Source: Nitrospirota bacterium (GTDB lineage Bacteria; Nitrospirota_A; Leptospirillia; Leptospirillales; Leptospirillaceae). Taken from it: a DNA stretch of 41,584 nt. A program made the position numbers and the translations under genes. A model generated the notes under the pieces. It worked only from the letters and a program-made list of their open reading frames with translations. It searched no databases and was not told where the DNA came from. Location of the stretch: contig JAJYPO010000002.1 in NCBI GenBank assembly GCA_021795275.1, positions 1 to 41,584 on the forward strand. The letters are read 5' to 3'. This document shows positions 25,118 to 33,777 of this stretch, piece after piece. Each line of letters starts with the position of its first letter. Positions within the stretch are counted from its first letter, which is position 1.

Positions 25118-25143
25118 AAAAGGCGCCTGAAGGCGCCTTTTTT
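25118..25143 (+). terminator. Rho-independent terminator after rplT
   Basis: GGCGCC-TGAA-GGCGCC stem with five A before it and five T after. The A and T runs can extend the stem. It ends the thrS-infC-rpmI-rplT operon cleanly. Confidence 0.92.
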
Positions 25144-25190
25144 GTTGTTCCCTCTTCCACTACAGTTCATTTTCTCGATGTGGGAACAAC
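25144..25190 (+). repeat. Nine-base inverted repeat just after the terminator
   Basis: GTTGTTCCC (25144-25152) and GGGAACAAC (25182-25190), perfect, with a 29-base spacer. It starts at the last base of the rplT terminator and lies just upstream of the diguanylate cyclase promoter, so it may be an operator. Confidence 0.5.
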
Positions 25191-25217
25191 GATGCTCCGT
25201 CCCTCCTTACAGAGGCT

Positions 25218-25246
25218 TTGACTTCAGGGTCTTGAAAGATGAAAAT
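25218..25246 (+). promoter_or_regulatory. Promoter candidate of the diguanylate cyclase gene
   Basis: TTGACT (25218-25223), a 17-base spacer and GAAAAT (25241-25246), giving a start about 48 bases before the ATG at 25301. The -35 is one base from consensus. Confidence 0.45.
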
Positions 25247-25300
25247 AGAAAAAATGGAAAGAGATTTCCTTTTTCTTATCAATCCGACAGGGGCGTCAGA

Positions 25301-26350
25301 ATGGTCGTCCGCTATGCGGAAAGCAAGGATGAAAGCGCAGAAATCCTTCGTCTCGTCCTCCAGAAAATGGGTGAATGGCGTCTTTCCTTCACCCCCGTTC
25401 ATTACACCGTCGTTTATGAATATGTCACCAACATCAATCCGGGACTTCGAAAAACCATCGACGACCTTGTCGCAGCGGGGATGCTGACCGACAAGCGGAT
25501 CGAGGAGGCCTATTACGGATTCATCGTTCCGGAACAGACCCTCCCCGTTCTCGAGCAACGAGGACTCCTGACGCAGGAAACGCTCGAGATCCTCAACCGC
25601 ATGGCCGAATCGGCCAACGCAACCATGCAGTCGACCCAGAAGGCCCGATTCGGAATCCTTTCCCAGCACAATGCCCTTCGGACAGCCGAGGTCGTTGACT
25701 CCTCCCTACTCCAGTCAGTCATTACCCGGCTTGCGGGAGAGACAAAAAAGCTTATCGAGACGAGCGAAACCCTTGAAAATCAGTTGCGGGACAGCCGAAA
25801 GGAAATCGAGTCCCTTCGATCCGAACTTCAGGCAGTAGCCCAGGCATCGGCCATCGATCCCCTTACCGGCATCATCAACCGGAGAGGGTTTGAAAAACAG
25901 ATTGAATCCTGTCTTCATATCCATGAAAAGAAGGCGGGAGACTGCTCCTTCCTCTTCCTCGATATCGACCATTTCAAGCAGATCAACGACGAATACGGCC
26001 ATGTCGTGGGGGACCGGGTCCTTCAGGCCGTCGCGCAGGTTTTCAGGGCAAAAACGCGGGGCGAGGACATCGTGGCCCGATACGGAGGGGAGGAGTTCAT
26101 TATCATTCTCCCGGCGACGCCCATCGACAAGGCCCATATCGTAGCCGAGAACATTCGCCAGAACGTCGAGCGCATCGCACTCCTGAACGCCAAGGACAGC
26201 AAAGCAATCGGCGTTGTAACCATTTCGATCGGCATCGACGTACACAAGCCTGGCCAGAACTGGCGTCAGACAATTGAGAGGGCCGACAAGGCTATGTACC
26301 AGTCAAAACAGAACGGAAGGAATCGCACGACAACCTATTTTCAGATCTGA
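25301..26350 (+). CDS. Diguanylate cyclase (GGDEF domain)
   Basis: Makes c-di-GMP from two GTP. The 349-residue protein has an N-terminal helical domain of unknown ligand (about 1-130, beginning YAESKDESAEILRLVLQKMG), a coiled coil (about 145-182) and a C-terminal GGDEF domain. The active site reads GGEEF (262-266), a functional variant, with an inhibitory site RxxD (R253-D256) five residues before it, so it is probably an active, product-inhibited cyclase. No membrane segment is seen. I chose ATG 25301 for its AGGGG site and the promoter before it; the frame is open back to 25142 but that overlaps the terminator. It converges with the giant GGDEF-EAL gene with 11 bases between stops. Confidence 0.93.
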   Translation: MVVRYAESKDESAEILRLVLQKMGEWRLSFTPVHYTVVYEYVTNINPGLRKTIDDLVAAGMLTDKRIEEAYYGFIVPEQTLPVLEQRGLLTQETLEILNRMAESANATMQSTQKARFGILSQHNALRTAEVVDSSLLQSVITRLAGETKKLIETSETLENQLRDSRKEIESLRSELQAVAQASAIDPLTGIINRRGFEKQIESCLHIHEKKAGDCSFLFLDIDHFKQINDEYGHVVGDRVLQAVAQVFRAKTRGEDIVARYGGEEFIIILPATPIDKAHIVAENIRQNVERIALLNAKDSKAIGVVTISIGIDVHKPGQNWRQTIERADKAMYQSKQNGRNRTTTYFQI

Positions 26351-26361
26351 GTCTGCCCTCC

Positions 26362-29300
26362 TCAATTCTTCCTTTCTCCCTCACGCCTTCTCCGCTCCTC
26401 CTCCAGAATGGCCTCTGCCAACTGATCAGAAACTTTTTTCAAGGGAGCGAGGTCTGATTCCAGCGGACTCAGCCCATTCCCCCGAATTCTCCGAACTCCT
26501 GCCGCCAAAGTTTTGTGATAGCGGGAGTGAAGCCGGGCGATCTTCCCTTCGGGAGCCAGCCCAAAATTTTGCATGATTTCCCGGACAGGACAATTCACAA
26601 CGTCATCCAGTGTCGTCGGATCAAAAACGGCCAGGTTCTGAAGCAGATATTCCAATTGCAACCCATGAGTCCGGACCAGCAGGGCATAGAGGCCGAGAAG
26701 GGATTTCGGCATAAAGCTCCTTTCGGGGGGAAACTCCCGAAGAAAGAGGACGAGATCGGGAAGACGAATGGGCTTGGAGATCTCATAGCCCTGGAGAAAA
26801 TCGACTCCCAGCATGCGCATGGCATCCAGGATCGGGCCGGTTTCCACCCCTTCCACCACAAGGGAAAGCCCCATCCGGTGGGAGAGTTCCATGATTGCCT
26901 CGACGAAATGGAGATCCTTGGGTCGCGCTTCGAGGGTCCGGACGAATGCCTGATCGAGCTTCACCTTGTCGACGGGGAGATCTTTCAGGCGAAGGAGAGA
27001 CGAATAGGCGCTTCCCACATCGTCCATGGCCAACCTGACCCCCAACCCCTTAAGCCGTTTCAGGAGATCGAGAGCCACAACTGTTTCGCCGAACTCCTGT
27101 CCCTCGAGAATCTCGAGCGTGAGGCGGGACGGGTCGATCCGGGAAGCCCCGAGCATCCTCCCGAGGCATTCGAGGCATCCTTCGCTGATGGATCGGGGAT
27201 CCACATTCACAGAAACCCAGAGGGACGGGTCCGTCTCGAAAAGCTCCCCAAGATCCGAGAGGGCCCGTTCCAGCACCTGCCGGGAAAGCTCGAAGAGATC
27301 GTCGCCCCCATAGTCCTGAAGAAAGGCGGTCGGGGAGAGGATCGTCCCATCAGAGTTCCGGAGGCGTGCAAGGGCTTCGATCCCCGCGATCCGGCCTGTC
27401 CTGCCGTCGAGGATTGGCTGATAATGGACCTCCACCTTCCGCTCGTAGAGCAGTCTCTGCGCCAGTGTGCGCGCCAGCGGAACCGTCTCTCCATAAATCA
27501 TCCAGCAGCGGGAACGGTCATTCTTGTGGGACTTGCTTTCATAGAGAGCCTGATCCGCAAGCCGCATGAGATTTTCCGGATTTTCGGGCGATCCCGTGCC
27601 GGGAGAGGACAAGGCCACACCGATCGACACTCCCACCGTCACCCCTTCCCCCTTCTCCAGCCTCACGGGAATCCTTGCGGTCCGGTCGATCCTGTCGAGG
27701 AGATCCCCAAGCTCCTCCCGACCCGTGACATTCTCAAGAAGCAAAACAAATTCATCTCCTCCGAGACGCGCCAGGAAGTCTGTCTTTCGAAGAACTCCCA
27801 GGATCCTCTCCCCCGTCAGACGAAGAAGTCGGTCTCCGGCTTCGTGGCCATAGCGGTCGTTGACCGGCTTGAAGCCGTCAAGGTCGAGCATCGCGACGGC
27901 GAAGGACCACCCGTACCGGGCGGAGCGGGCAAGGAGCCTGTCGAACTCAAGATCGAGCCCTCGCCTGTTCGGAAGGCCGGTCAGCCGGTCGTGGCGCGAG
28001 TCGAACTCGAGCCGTTGGGTCAGCTCGATCAGGGAAGTGATGTCCCGCTGGTTTCCGACAAATTCGACGATCCGGCCGGAGGAGTCCCGGAGCGGGCTGA
28101 TGGAAAGGAGATTCCAGAAGGGTGTCTTGTCCTTCCTGTAGTTCAGGATTTGACCGTGAAAAGGGCGTTCCTCCCGAAGAGCCGTGCGGATTTCCTCGAC
28201 CGTCGCGGGGTCGCTCCCCTCCCCCTGAAGGATCCGGCAATTCTGCCCCATCATCTCGTCTGCCGTGTAGCCCGTGATCGATGCAAACCCGTCGTTTGCA
28301 AAGATCACACGTCCATCTGGCCCTGTGATCACCACTCCTTCTCCGACGGCTCCTACCGCGCTCGAGAGAAGATTTTGCCGGGAGAGAAGGTCCAGGCGGT
28401 CGAGGCCAAGAGAGATATTTCGGGCAAGTTCGGTCAGAAGCCCTTCGAGGACGGGGTCGCTGAAGGCTCCCTCCTTCGCATGGCCGACGAAAAGGAGTCC
28501 CCAGGGCTTCCCCTTCCGAAGGATGGGAAGGGCAGCACTCGCGTTGAGGCCGAACTCCCTGAGCCTTCCCGCCCAGAGCGCCCGGGTTCCTGCCGCATCC
28601 GGATCGAAGACGGGAGCGCGTCCCGCAAGGGCCAGAACGAGATGATCCGATATTTCGCGCGCTCCTTGCGGGGTAGAAGAGTGCCCTTCCTCAAGGAAGT
28701 CGGCCCGTCCCGAAGACGCGATCACATCAATCCCTCCCCGGCCACCCGGACAGAGGATGGCGGCCACCGTTATCTCTCCGTGGGTGACAGCCAGGTCGCA
28801 AAGTTTCGAGAGAAGGGTGGACTCGTCGGATCCTGCCGAAAGCGCCTCTGAGGCATGGGCGAGAAGGGTGTTGTAGGAAGAGAGGAGTCGGAGTCGCTCC
28901 GTCTGGGCATGACGGTCGCCCACGTCATGGACGGTTCCCACGACCACAGAGGGTTCGTCCGGAATCCGGGCCAGGGAGATGTCCACCATGACCGGATGCC
29001 CGTTCTTGTCGACCATTCTCACATCCGGGATCTCGACGCTCTCCCGTCCGGGAAGGAGTCCGTAGGCAAAGCCCACCCGCTCGAATTCCTCCGGGTCTCC
29101 ATAGAGCATCCGGGTCGTATGACCGACCATCTCCCCGACCTGGTCGTAGCCCAGCATCTGCCGCATACGGTCGTTGACATAGCGGATCCGGCGCTTTTCG
29201 AGAAGCATGATCCCCGCCCGGGTGTTTTCAAGAAGAACCTTCTCGAGGGTCGCCAACTCCCTTTCCCGTCGAAGGGACTCGAGACGGTCGAGTCCCCGGG

Positions 29301-31998
29301 AGACGTCCCGTGCCAGCTCCGAAAGGACCTCCTGAAGAGCGGGGTCGAAACTGGCGGGCTCTTCGTGATACAGCGCCAGGAGCCCCCAGATCCCACCCTC
29401 CCGCACCACCGGAAGGACTGCCGCGGTCCGAAGCTTGTGGTGGAGGGCCCTTTCTTTCGACGTCGTTCCAGCAAGCCTTTCGAGAATGTCGACATTGAAA
29501 AGAGGGCGACCCGTTCGCCAGACCTCTCCCACCATCCCATCCCCTGCGGATTGATCCGGATTGACCGAAATCGTCAGATTCTCGAGGAATGCTGTTTCTC
29601 CGGCGCTTGCCTCCACCTTGACGGCACTTCCTTCCACCGGACGCCCGATCCAGGCCAGTCGGAGCTTCCCGAATCGGACCGCCAGGTCACAGATTCCCTG
29701 GAGGAGGGACTCCTCCATCGTCGCTTCGGCGATCGCCTGATTGACCTGGGCCAGGAGGCTGTTGAAGTCGGCAAGCCGGGAAAGTTCCTGGGCCAGACGA
29801 TGACGCTCGGAGACGTCGACGATTGTCCAGACGACTGTATCTGGACCCTCCCCGACGATTTTCTGTCCGGAGAGATCCACATATCCTTCAGAGCCGTTTG
29901 CCCGACGGAGGCGCAGGTCACGGAGACGGGCGCTCCCGGTCGCGAGGGCCTCCTCCGACGCCTCTCCCATTCTCGCAAAGCTGTCGTCTCCCACGAAATA
30001 AAGGTCACGGACGCTGTGCCCCACGATTTCTTCCGGAGACCCGTAACCCAGGATCTCGAGGAAGCCGCGGTTCACCTCGACCACGACCCGGTCGGGATAG
30101 CGGACGAGATCGATTCCGGCCGTGGTGTTGGCGAGAAGGGTCTCCTTGAGGGCCGTGGCCTTCCTTTCTCTTCCAGAGAGGTCAAAACGGTCGAGGGCCA
30201 GGGAGAGGTTGTCCGCGATCGCCTCGATCAAATGCCGAAGCTCGGGCTCGAAGCTTTCCTCCCTGTCGAGATAGACGGTCAGCACCGCCCAGATCGTTCC
30301 GCCGCGATGGACAGGAATGGAGGCGCTGGACTGGAAACCGAATCGTCGGGCCTCCGCAACCCAGGGCCCCATGGAAAGATTTTGCGTAAAGGAGGAATTG
30401 TAGACCGGAAGGTCCGCTCTCCAAGCCTGCTCCATCGGACTGAGGCCCTCAGGATGGTCGGGGAGGCTTGAGGCGGCGGCGTGCTCGAGGTATCCATTCT
30501 CCCCGGAGGACGCCAAAACCTGAAAGATCCCGGCCTCGTCTGGGCGACCGACCCAGGCCAGCCGGATTTCGGGAACATCGATCGAGAGGCGACAGAAGTC
30601 CGGAAGAATCTCCTCTTCCCGGATCTCTCTCGACACCGCCTCCGCAACCCGACCCCGCAGAACGTCGAAGGCGAGAAGGCGCTCGAGCCTCTCGTTTTTT
30701 TCCTCGAGTCTTCCTTCGAGCTCCCGGCGCTCCGTCACATCGAGGCCCAGAAAAACCCGGTAAAGAGGGCGTCCCTCCGCATCCCTAAGGACGGAGAGGC
30801 TCCATTCGAAGATCCGGCGCTTACCGGTCATTCCGGTCCAGCCACATTCGGAGGGAACGGGGGCCTCCCCCCGCGTCAGGGCTTCAAAGAGGCTCCGGAC
30901 GCCTGAACGGTCCTCTGCCGGCAAGGAGCGCATCCACTCCCAGGGCTTTCCCCTGACCACCTCCGCCGTCACTCCCAAAAATATTCGCGCTGTCCGGTTG
31001 ATGCGGAGGGCCTCGCCATTCGGATCGAGGACCAGCCCGAGAGCTCCGGCTCCATCGAAGATTGCCTCGTCGAGCTCCGACAGTTCGGCAAGCTGTCTCC
31101 CCTGACGTTCCTGACGGCGAACCAGGGTCCGAATCCCGAAAACGATCAGGACCAGCAGAAACAGTCCCCCCTCCTCGACCATCCAGCGGCGTGACGACGA
31201 GCTCATCCACTCGTCCCTGACCAGGGAGGTCGGCCAATAAGCGGTGACCTCGAAGGGATACCCGGGAACCGGGATCCGAACGATGTTTTTGTCTCCGGGA
31301 ACGAGAGGGGAGTCGGAACGATTCCCCCGGACCAGGAAAAGAATGTCGCCATTCCGGAGATCCCTCAGGGAAAAGCTGAAAGTGCGATGGGCCCTCGGAG
31401 GAACCAGATCTGTCACCCGAAGGAAGGTACGGACTCCGAGGGGGGATTTCCCGGCCGGCGCGGGAAGAAGAATCGCAAGGGGGAGAATTCGCGTTCCGAG
31501 ACGGGCAGATAGCCGGCTGCGTCCCACGAGAAACGAGGGGTTTTCTCGAAGGGGAGTGGCGTAGCCGGTTGCGGGAAAGGTGGCCGCGGGGGGAGTCTCG
31601 GGGGGGGAGATCCGGGTTGACCAGAGGATCCGGCCGGTCCGGGGGTTATAGAGCTCGAAGTCGACCAGGGACGGGTGAAGGGCCAGAAAAATCCGGAGTG
31701 TCCGCTCCGTAGCCGGCCCGGGAGGTCGAAGCGGCAGGCGGACTTCCGGGAGGGTGGAAGCCACAAACCCAAGATCGAGAAAGCGCGACGAGATGCGCCG
31801 GGAGACCGCTGAGGCGCGGGTAAGGGCAGCTCTGGCCGCTCGCGCTTCCACCGCATTCCGGTAATCGCTGTACTCCGCCGATTCGAAAAAGGCGATTCCA
31901 AGGAGGGCCAGGACGAGGGTTCCTGCAACCAGAAGGCCAACCGACTTCCCGATCAGAAGATGTTCCAGCAGAAGGCGTGGCTTCAACGTAGTCTTCAT
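26362..31998 (-). CDS. Giant membrane sensor: PAS/GAF array, LOV-like domain, GGDEF, EAL, CZB-like tail
   Basis: A 1878-residue c-di-GMP protein. Order: membrane helix 19-38; periplasmic sensor 39-270; membrane helix 276-293; PAS 305-425; GAF-like 440-605; PAS 615-735; GAF-like 745-905; PAS 915-1030; GAF-like 1040-1205; LOV-like PAS 1205-1325; GGDEF 1333-1495; EAL 1505-1755; tail to 1878. The LOV-like unit has GQNCRILQG with C1254, N1286, N1296 and Q1317. GGDEF (1413-1417) is intact with I-site R1404/D1407. EAL (1541-1543), E1629, D1659/D1660, K1680, E1716 and Q1736 are present, so both activities are possible. The tail has H1778, C1803, H1824 and H1828, as in CZB zinc domains. It starts after GGGAGGGGAG, 22 bases downstream of pheT. 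Confidence 0.93.
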   Translation of the reverse strand: MKTTLKPRLLLEHLLIGKSVGLLVAGTLVLALLGIAFFESAEYSDYRNAVEARAARAALTRASAVSRRISSRFLDLGFVASTLPEVRLPLRPPGPATERTLRIFLALHPSLVDFELYNPRTGRILWSTRISPPETPPAATFPATGYATPLRENPSFLVGRSRLSARLGTRILPLAILLPAPAGKSPLGVRTFLRVTDLVPPRAHRTFSFSLRDLRNGDILFLVRGNRSDSPLVPGDKNIVRIPVPGYPFEVTAYWPTSLVRDEWMSSSSRRWMVEEGGLFLLVLIVFGIRTLVRRQERQGRQLAELSELDEAIFDGAGALGLVLDPNGEALRINRTARIFLGVTAEVVRGKPWEWMRSLPAEDRSGVRSLFEALTRGEAPVPSECGWTGMTGKRRIFEWSLSVLRDAEGRPLYRVFLGLDVTERRELEGRLEEKNERLERLLAFDVLRGRVAEAVSREIREEEILPDFCRLSIDVPEIRLAWVGRPDEAGIFQVLASSGENGYLEHAAASSLPDHPEGLSPMEQAWRADLPVYNSSFTQNLSMGPWVAEARRFGFQSSASIPVHRGGTIWAVLTVYLDREESFEPELRHLIEAIADNLSLALDRFDLSGRERKATALKETLLANTTAGIDLVRYPDRVVVEVNRGFLEILGYGSPEEIVGHSVRDLYFVGDDSFARMGEASEEALATGSARLRDLRLRRANGSEGYVDLSGQKIVGEGPDTVVWTIVDVSERHRLAQELSRLADFNSLLAQVNQAIAEATMEESLLQGICDLAVRFGKLRLAWIGRPVEGSAVKVEASAGETAFLENLTISVNPDQSAGDGMVGEVWRTGRPLFNVDILERLAGTTSKERALHHKLRTAAVLPVVREGGIWGLLALYHEEPASFDPALQEVLSELARDVSRGLDRLESLRRERELATLEKVLLENTRAGIMLLEKRRIRYVNDRMRQMLGYDQVGEMVGHTTRMLYGDPEEFERVGFAYGLLPGRESVEIPDVRMVDKNGHPVMVDISLARIPDEPSVVVGTVHDVGDRHAQTERLRLLSSYNTLLAHASEALSAGSDESTLLSKLCDLAVTHGEITVAAILCPGGRGGIDVIASSGRADFLEEGHSSTPQGAREISDHLVLALAGRAPVFDPDAAGTRALWAGRLREFGLNASAALPILRKGKPWGLLFVGHAKEGAFSDPVLEGLLTELARNISLGLDRLDLLSRQNLLSSAVGAVGEGVVITGPDGRVIFANDGFASITGYTADEMMGQNCRILQGEGSDPATVEEIRTALREERPFHGQILNYRKDKTPFWNLLSISPLRDSSGRIVEFVGNQRDITSLIELTQRLEFDSRHDRLTGLPNRRGLDLEFDRLLARSARYGWSFAVAMLDLDGFKPVNDRYGHEAGDRLLRLTGERILGVLRKTDFLARLGGDEFVLLLENVTGREELGDLLDRIDRTARIPVRLEKGEGVTVGVSIGVALSSPGTGSPENPENLMRLADQALYESKSHKNDRSRCWMIYGETVPLARTLAQRLLYERKVEVHYQPILDGRTGRIAGIEALARLRNSDGTILSPTAFLQDYGGDDLFELSRQVLERALSDLGELFETDPSLWVSVNVDPRSISEGCLECLGRMLGASRIDPSRLTLEILEGQEFGETVVALDLLKRLKGLGVRLAMDDVGSAYSSLLRLKDLPVDKVKLDQAFVRTLEARPKDLHFVEAIMELSHRMGLSLVVEGVETGPILDAMRMLGVDFLQGYEISKPIRLPDLVLFLREFPPERSFMPKSLLGLYALLVRTHGLQLEYLLQNLAVFDPTTLDDVVNCPVREIMQNFGLAPEGKIARLHSRYHKTLAAGVRRIRGNGLSPLESDLAPLKKVSDQLAEAILEEERRRREGERKN

Positions 31999-32020
31999 GG
32001 TCTCCCCTCCCGGCCGAAAC

Positions 32021-33736
32021 TCAGGAGGCCAGCAACGCCTCCAGGTCGATCTCGAAACAGACCGTGGGCATCCGGATACCCCACCTGTCTAGGAATTCCG
32101 GATGGATCTCTCCCACCGTCGCGACCGTCTCGCCGGAATTGTTCACATAGGCCCCGCATCGTCCCGGCAGATAGGGAGCGAGGTCGGCGGCCCGGATGAC
32201 CAGTGTCCGATCCATCCGCTCGAACACCATTTCGAGGACCCCCTGGAGCTCGGAAACGCTGGCCTGGGGATGCGAGAGAAGGGAAGCCATGAGCCACAGA
32301 TCCTTGGTCGGCCGATCACCTTCGCCCCCCGATGCGGTCCCAAGCCGCATCGCCTCCCCCACCTCGAAAATCCTGTGGGGATAGGGTGCCCGGCCAGACC
32401 TGGCCTCGGCGGCAAGAAGGCCGGCCAGAAGGGATGGGCGAACGACGGCGAACTGAAGGCTGGCCGGGTTGTCGATCCGGACCACAGCCCCCGCCTCCCG
32501 TCCGAGGCGCTCGGTCACGAGCGGCTCGCCGGTCAGGATGTTCGAGAGGAGTTCCTGGTATCCCATCGCCATCACCGCCTGTCTGAGGCGGGATTCGATC
32601 TTCTGCCGGGGGGCGGGCCGCCCGCGCGTGAACTCCTTGGGTAGGACCGGCTCGAAGGAGTCGTACCCCTTGGCCACAAGGTAGTCCTCCACCACATCCA
32701 CAGCCCCGAGAAGATCGTCGCGCGTGAAGGGCGAGAGGACCTCCCATCCCGATTTCCCGTCCCCGGTCGGGCGGGAGATCTGGGGATAGCCGAAATCCAG
32801 GAGTGTCTCCACAAAATCGGAAGGATCCTTGTCGGCCCCCAGAACCCGGGCCGGAAGACCGGACGGAACATGAACGACGGTTCCCGGAGAGGCGGGCGCC
32901 ACCAGGGGAGGAATCCCCCCTGCCATGAGGGGCTCGACCTCGTACCCCCGGTCGGTCAGATTGGCCGCCAGGATGTTCAGGACCAGGAGGATCCGTCCGG
33001 GATCAAAGCCGGTGGCCTCGACGAAAAGACCATCGTCCTCCGGGGTGACCTCCCCCGAGGACAGGGCGTTGATCACGGGAGGAAAGGACAGGATCGTCTC
33101 CCGGGCGTCGAAAAGGACCGGCCAGGCCGGGTGCCCCTTTAAAAGCCCCCCGTATGCCCGCCCCTTGGGGTGGGTTTCCACGATCTCCGCCAGGGTCATC
33201 GCACGGTCCGCGCCCAGAGGAACAAACCGGGTTGTCCCGGGATCGCAGGCCCGGTAGGTCAGTGGAAAGACGATCCGGTCCAGAGGGTAGACCCCTATCG
33301 CCAAATCGGCGCGCTTTCTCCCGAAGAGTTCGGACAGGCGCTCCTGAGTTCCGATGATCTGGACGAGCCCTTCAGCTCCGAGACGGCCTCCCCGTGCACA
33401 GAATCCCCCCATTAAGGGACGGACCGTGCCGGTCGAGGGATCGATCCGAATCTCCGGTCCCCCCCCCTTCCTCTTGCGGAGGTCGGCCTTCTCGAGAAAT
33501 CCATAGGGATGGCCGGGGCGTGGACGGCCTCCCCGCAGCTGGCGCGCAATTCCTTCCACGCTCCAGAGGTCGGGCCGGTTTGTGTCGTTAAGCTCGATTT
33601 TGAAGCGGCCGGTTCCAGGGTCGAACTGTTTCCACTCCCCTTTCACCGCATCGAGGGTCCGGTCCATCTCGTCCGGGGAAAGCCTCCCGGCCAGAAGCTC
33701 CTGAAGATCGTCAAAATGTCCTTCCAGTGTCGGCAC
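32021..33736 (-). CDS. pheT: Phenylalanyl-tRNA synthetase beta subunit, archaeal type
   Basis: With PheS it forms the tetramer that charges tRNA-Phe. At 571 residues it is far shorter than bacterial PheT (about 800): it lacks the N-terminal EMAP/tRNA-binding domain and the C-terminal anticodon-binding (FDX-ACB) domain. It starts at once with MPTLEGHFDDLQELLAG and FKIELNDTNRPDLWSVEG, as archaeal and eukaryotic PheT do, then a B3/4 editing-like domain (THPKGRAYGGLLKGHPAWPVL) and a B5 domain (ILAANLTDRGYEVEPL). The C-terminal part is the catalytic-like fold (GYQELLSNILTGE, FEVGEAMR). The start is a GTG (33736) after AGAGG. It lies 41 bases downstream of pheS. Confidence 0.93.
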   Translation of the reverse strand: MPTLEGHFDDLQELLAGRLSPDEMDRTLDAVKGEWKQFDPGTGRFKIELNDTNRPDLWSVEGIARQLRGGRPRPGHPYGFLEKADLRKRKGGGPEIRIDPSTGTVRPLMGGFCARGGRLGAEGLVQIIGTQERLSELFGRKRADLAIGVYPLDRIVFPLTYRACDPGTTRFVPLGADRAMTLAEIVETHPKGRAYGGLLKGHPAWPVLFDARETILSFPPVINALSSGEVTPEDDGLFVEATGFDPGRILLVLNILAANLTDRGYEVEPLMAGGIPPLVAPASPGTVVHVPSGLPARVLGADKDPSDFVETLLDFGYPQISRPTGDGKSGWEVLSPFTRDDLLGAVDVVEDYLVAKGYDSFEPVLPKEFTRGRPAPRQKIESRLRQAVMAMGYQELLSNILTGEPLVTERLGREAGAVVRIDNPASLQFAVVRPSLLAGLLAAEARSGRAPYPHRIFEVGEAMRLGTASGGEGDRPTKDLWLMASLLSHPQASVSELQGVLEMVFERMDRTLVIRAADLAPYLPGRCGAYVNNSGETVATVGEIHPEFLDRWGIRMPTVCFEIDLEALLAS

Positions 33737-33777
33737 AATAACCTCTTGTCTTTAGGGTCCCTGGCGCGGATCTCCGC

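Noticed and set aside
25142..25300. Longer N-terminus for the diguanylate cyclase
   Set aside because: It would begin inside the rplT terminator; a promoter and ribosome-binding site support the ATG at 25301.
26515..28851. 778-codon open frame on the plus strand, opposite the giant c-di-GMP gene
   Set aside because: Long opposite-strand frames are common in GC-rich genes. The minus-strand frame has full domain structure, and this one resembles no protein.
28855..30471. 538-codon open frame on the plus strand
   Set aside because: Same reason: it is opposite the PAS/GAF coding region.
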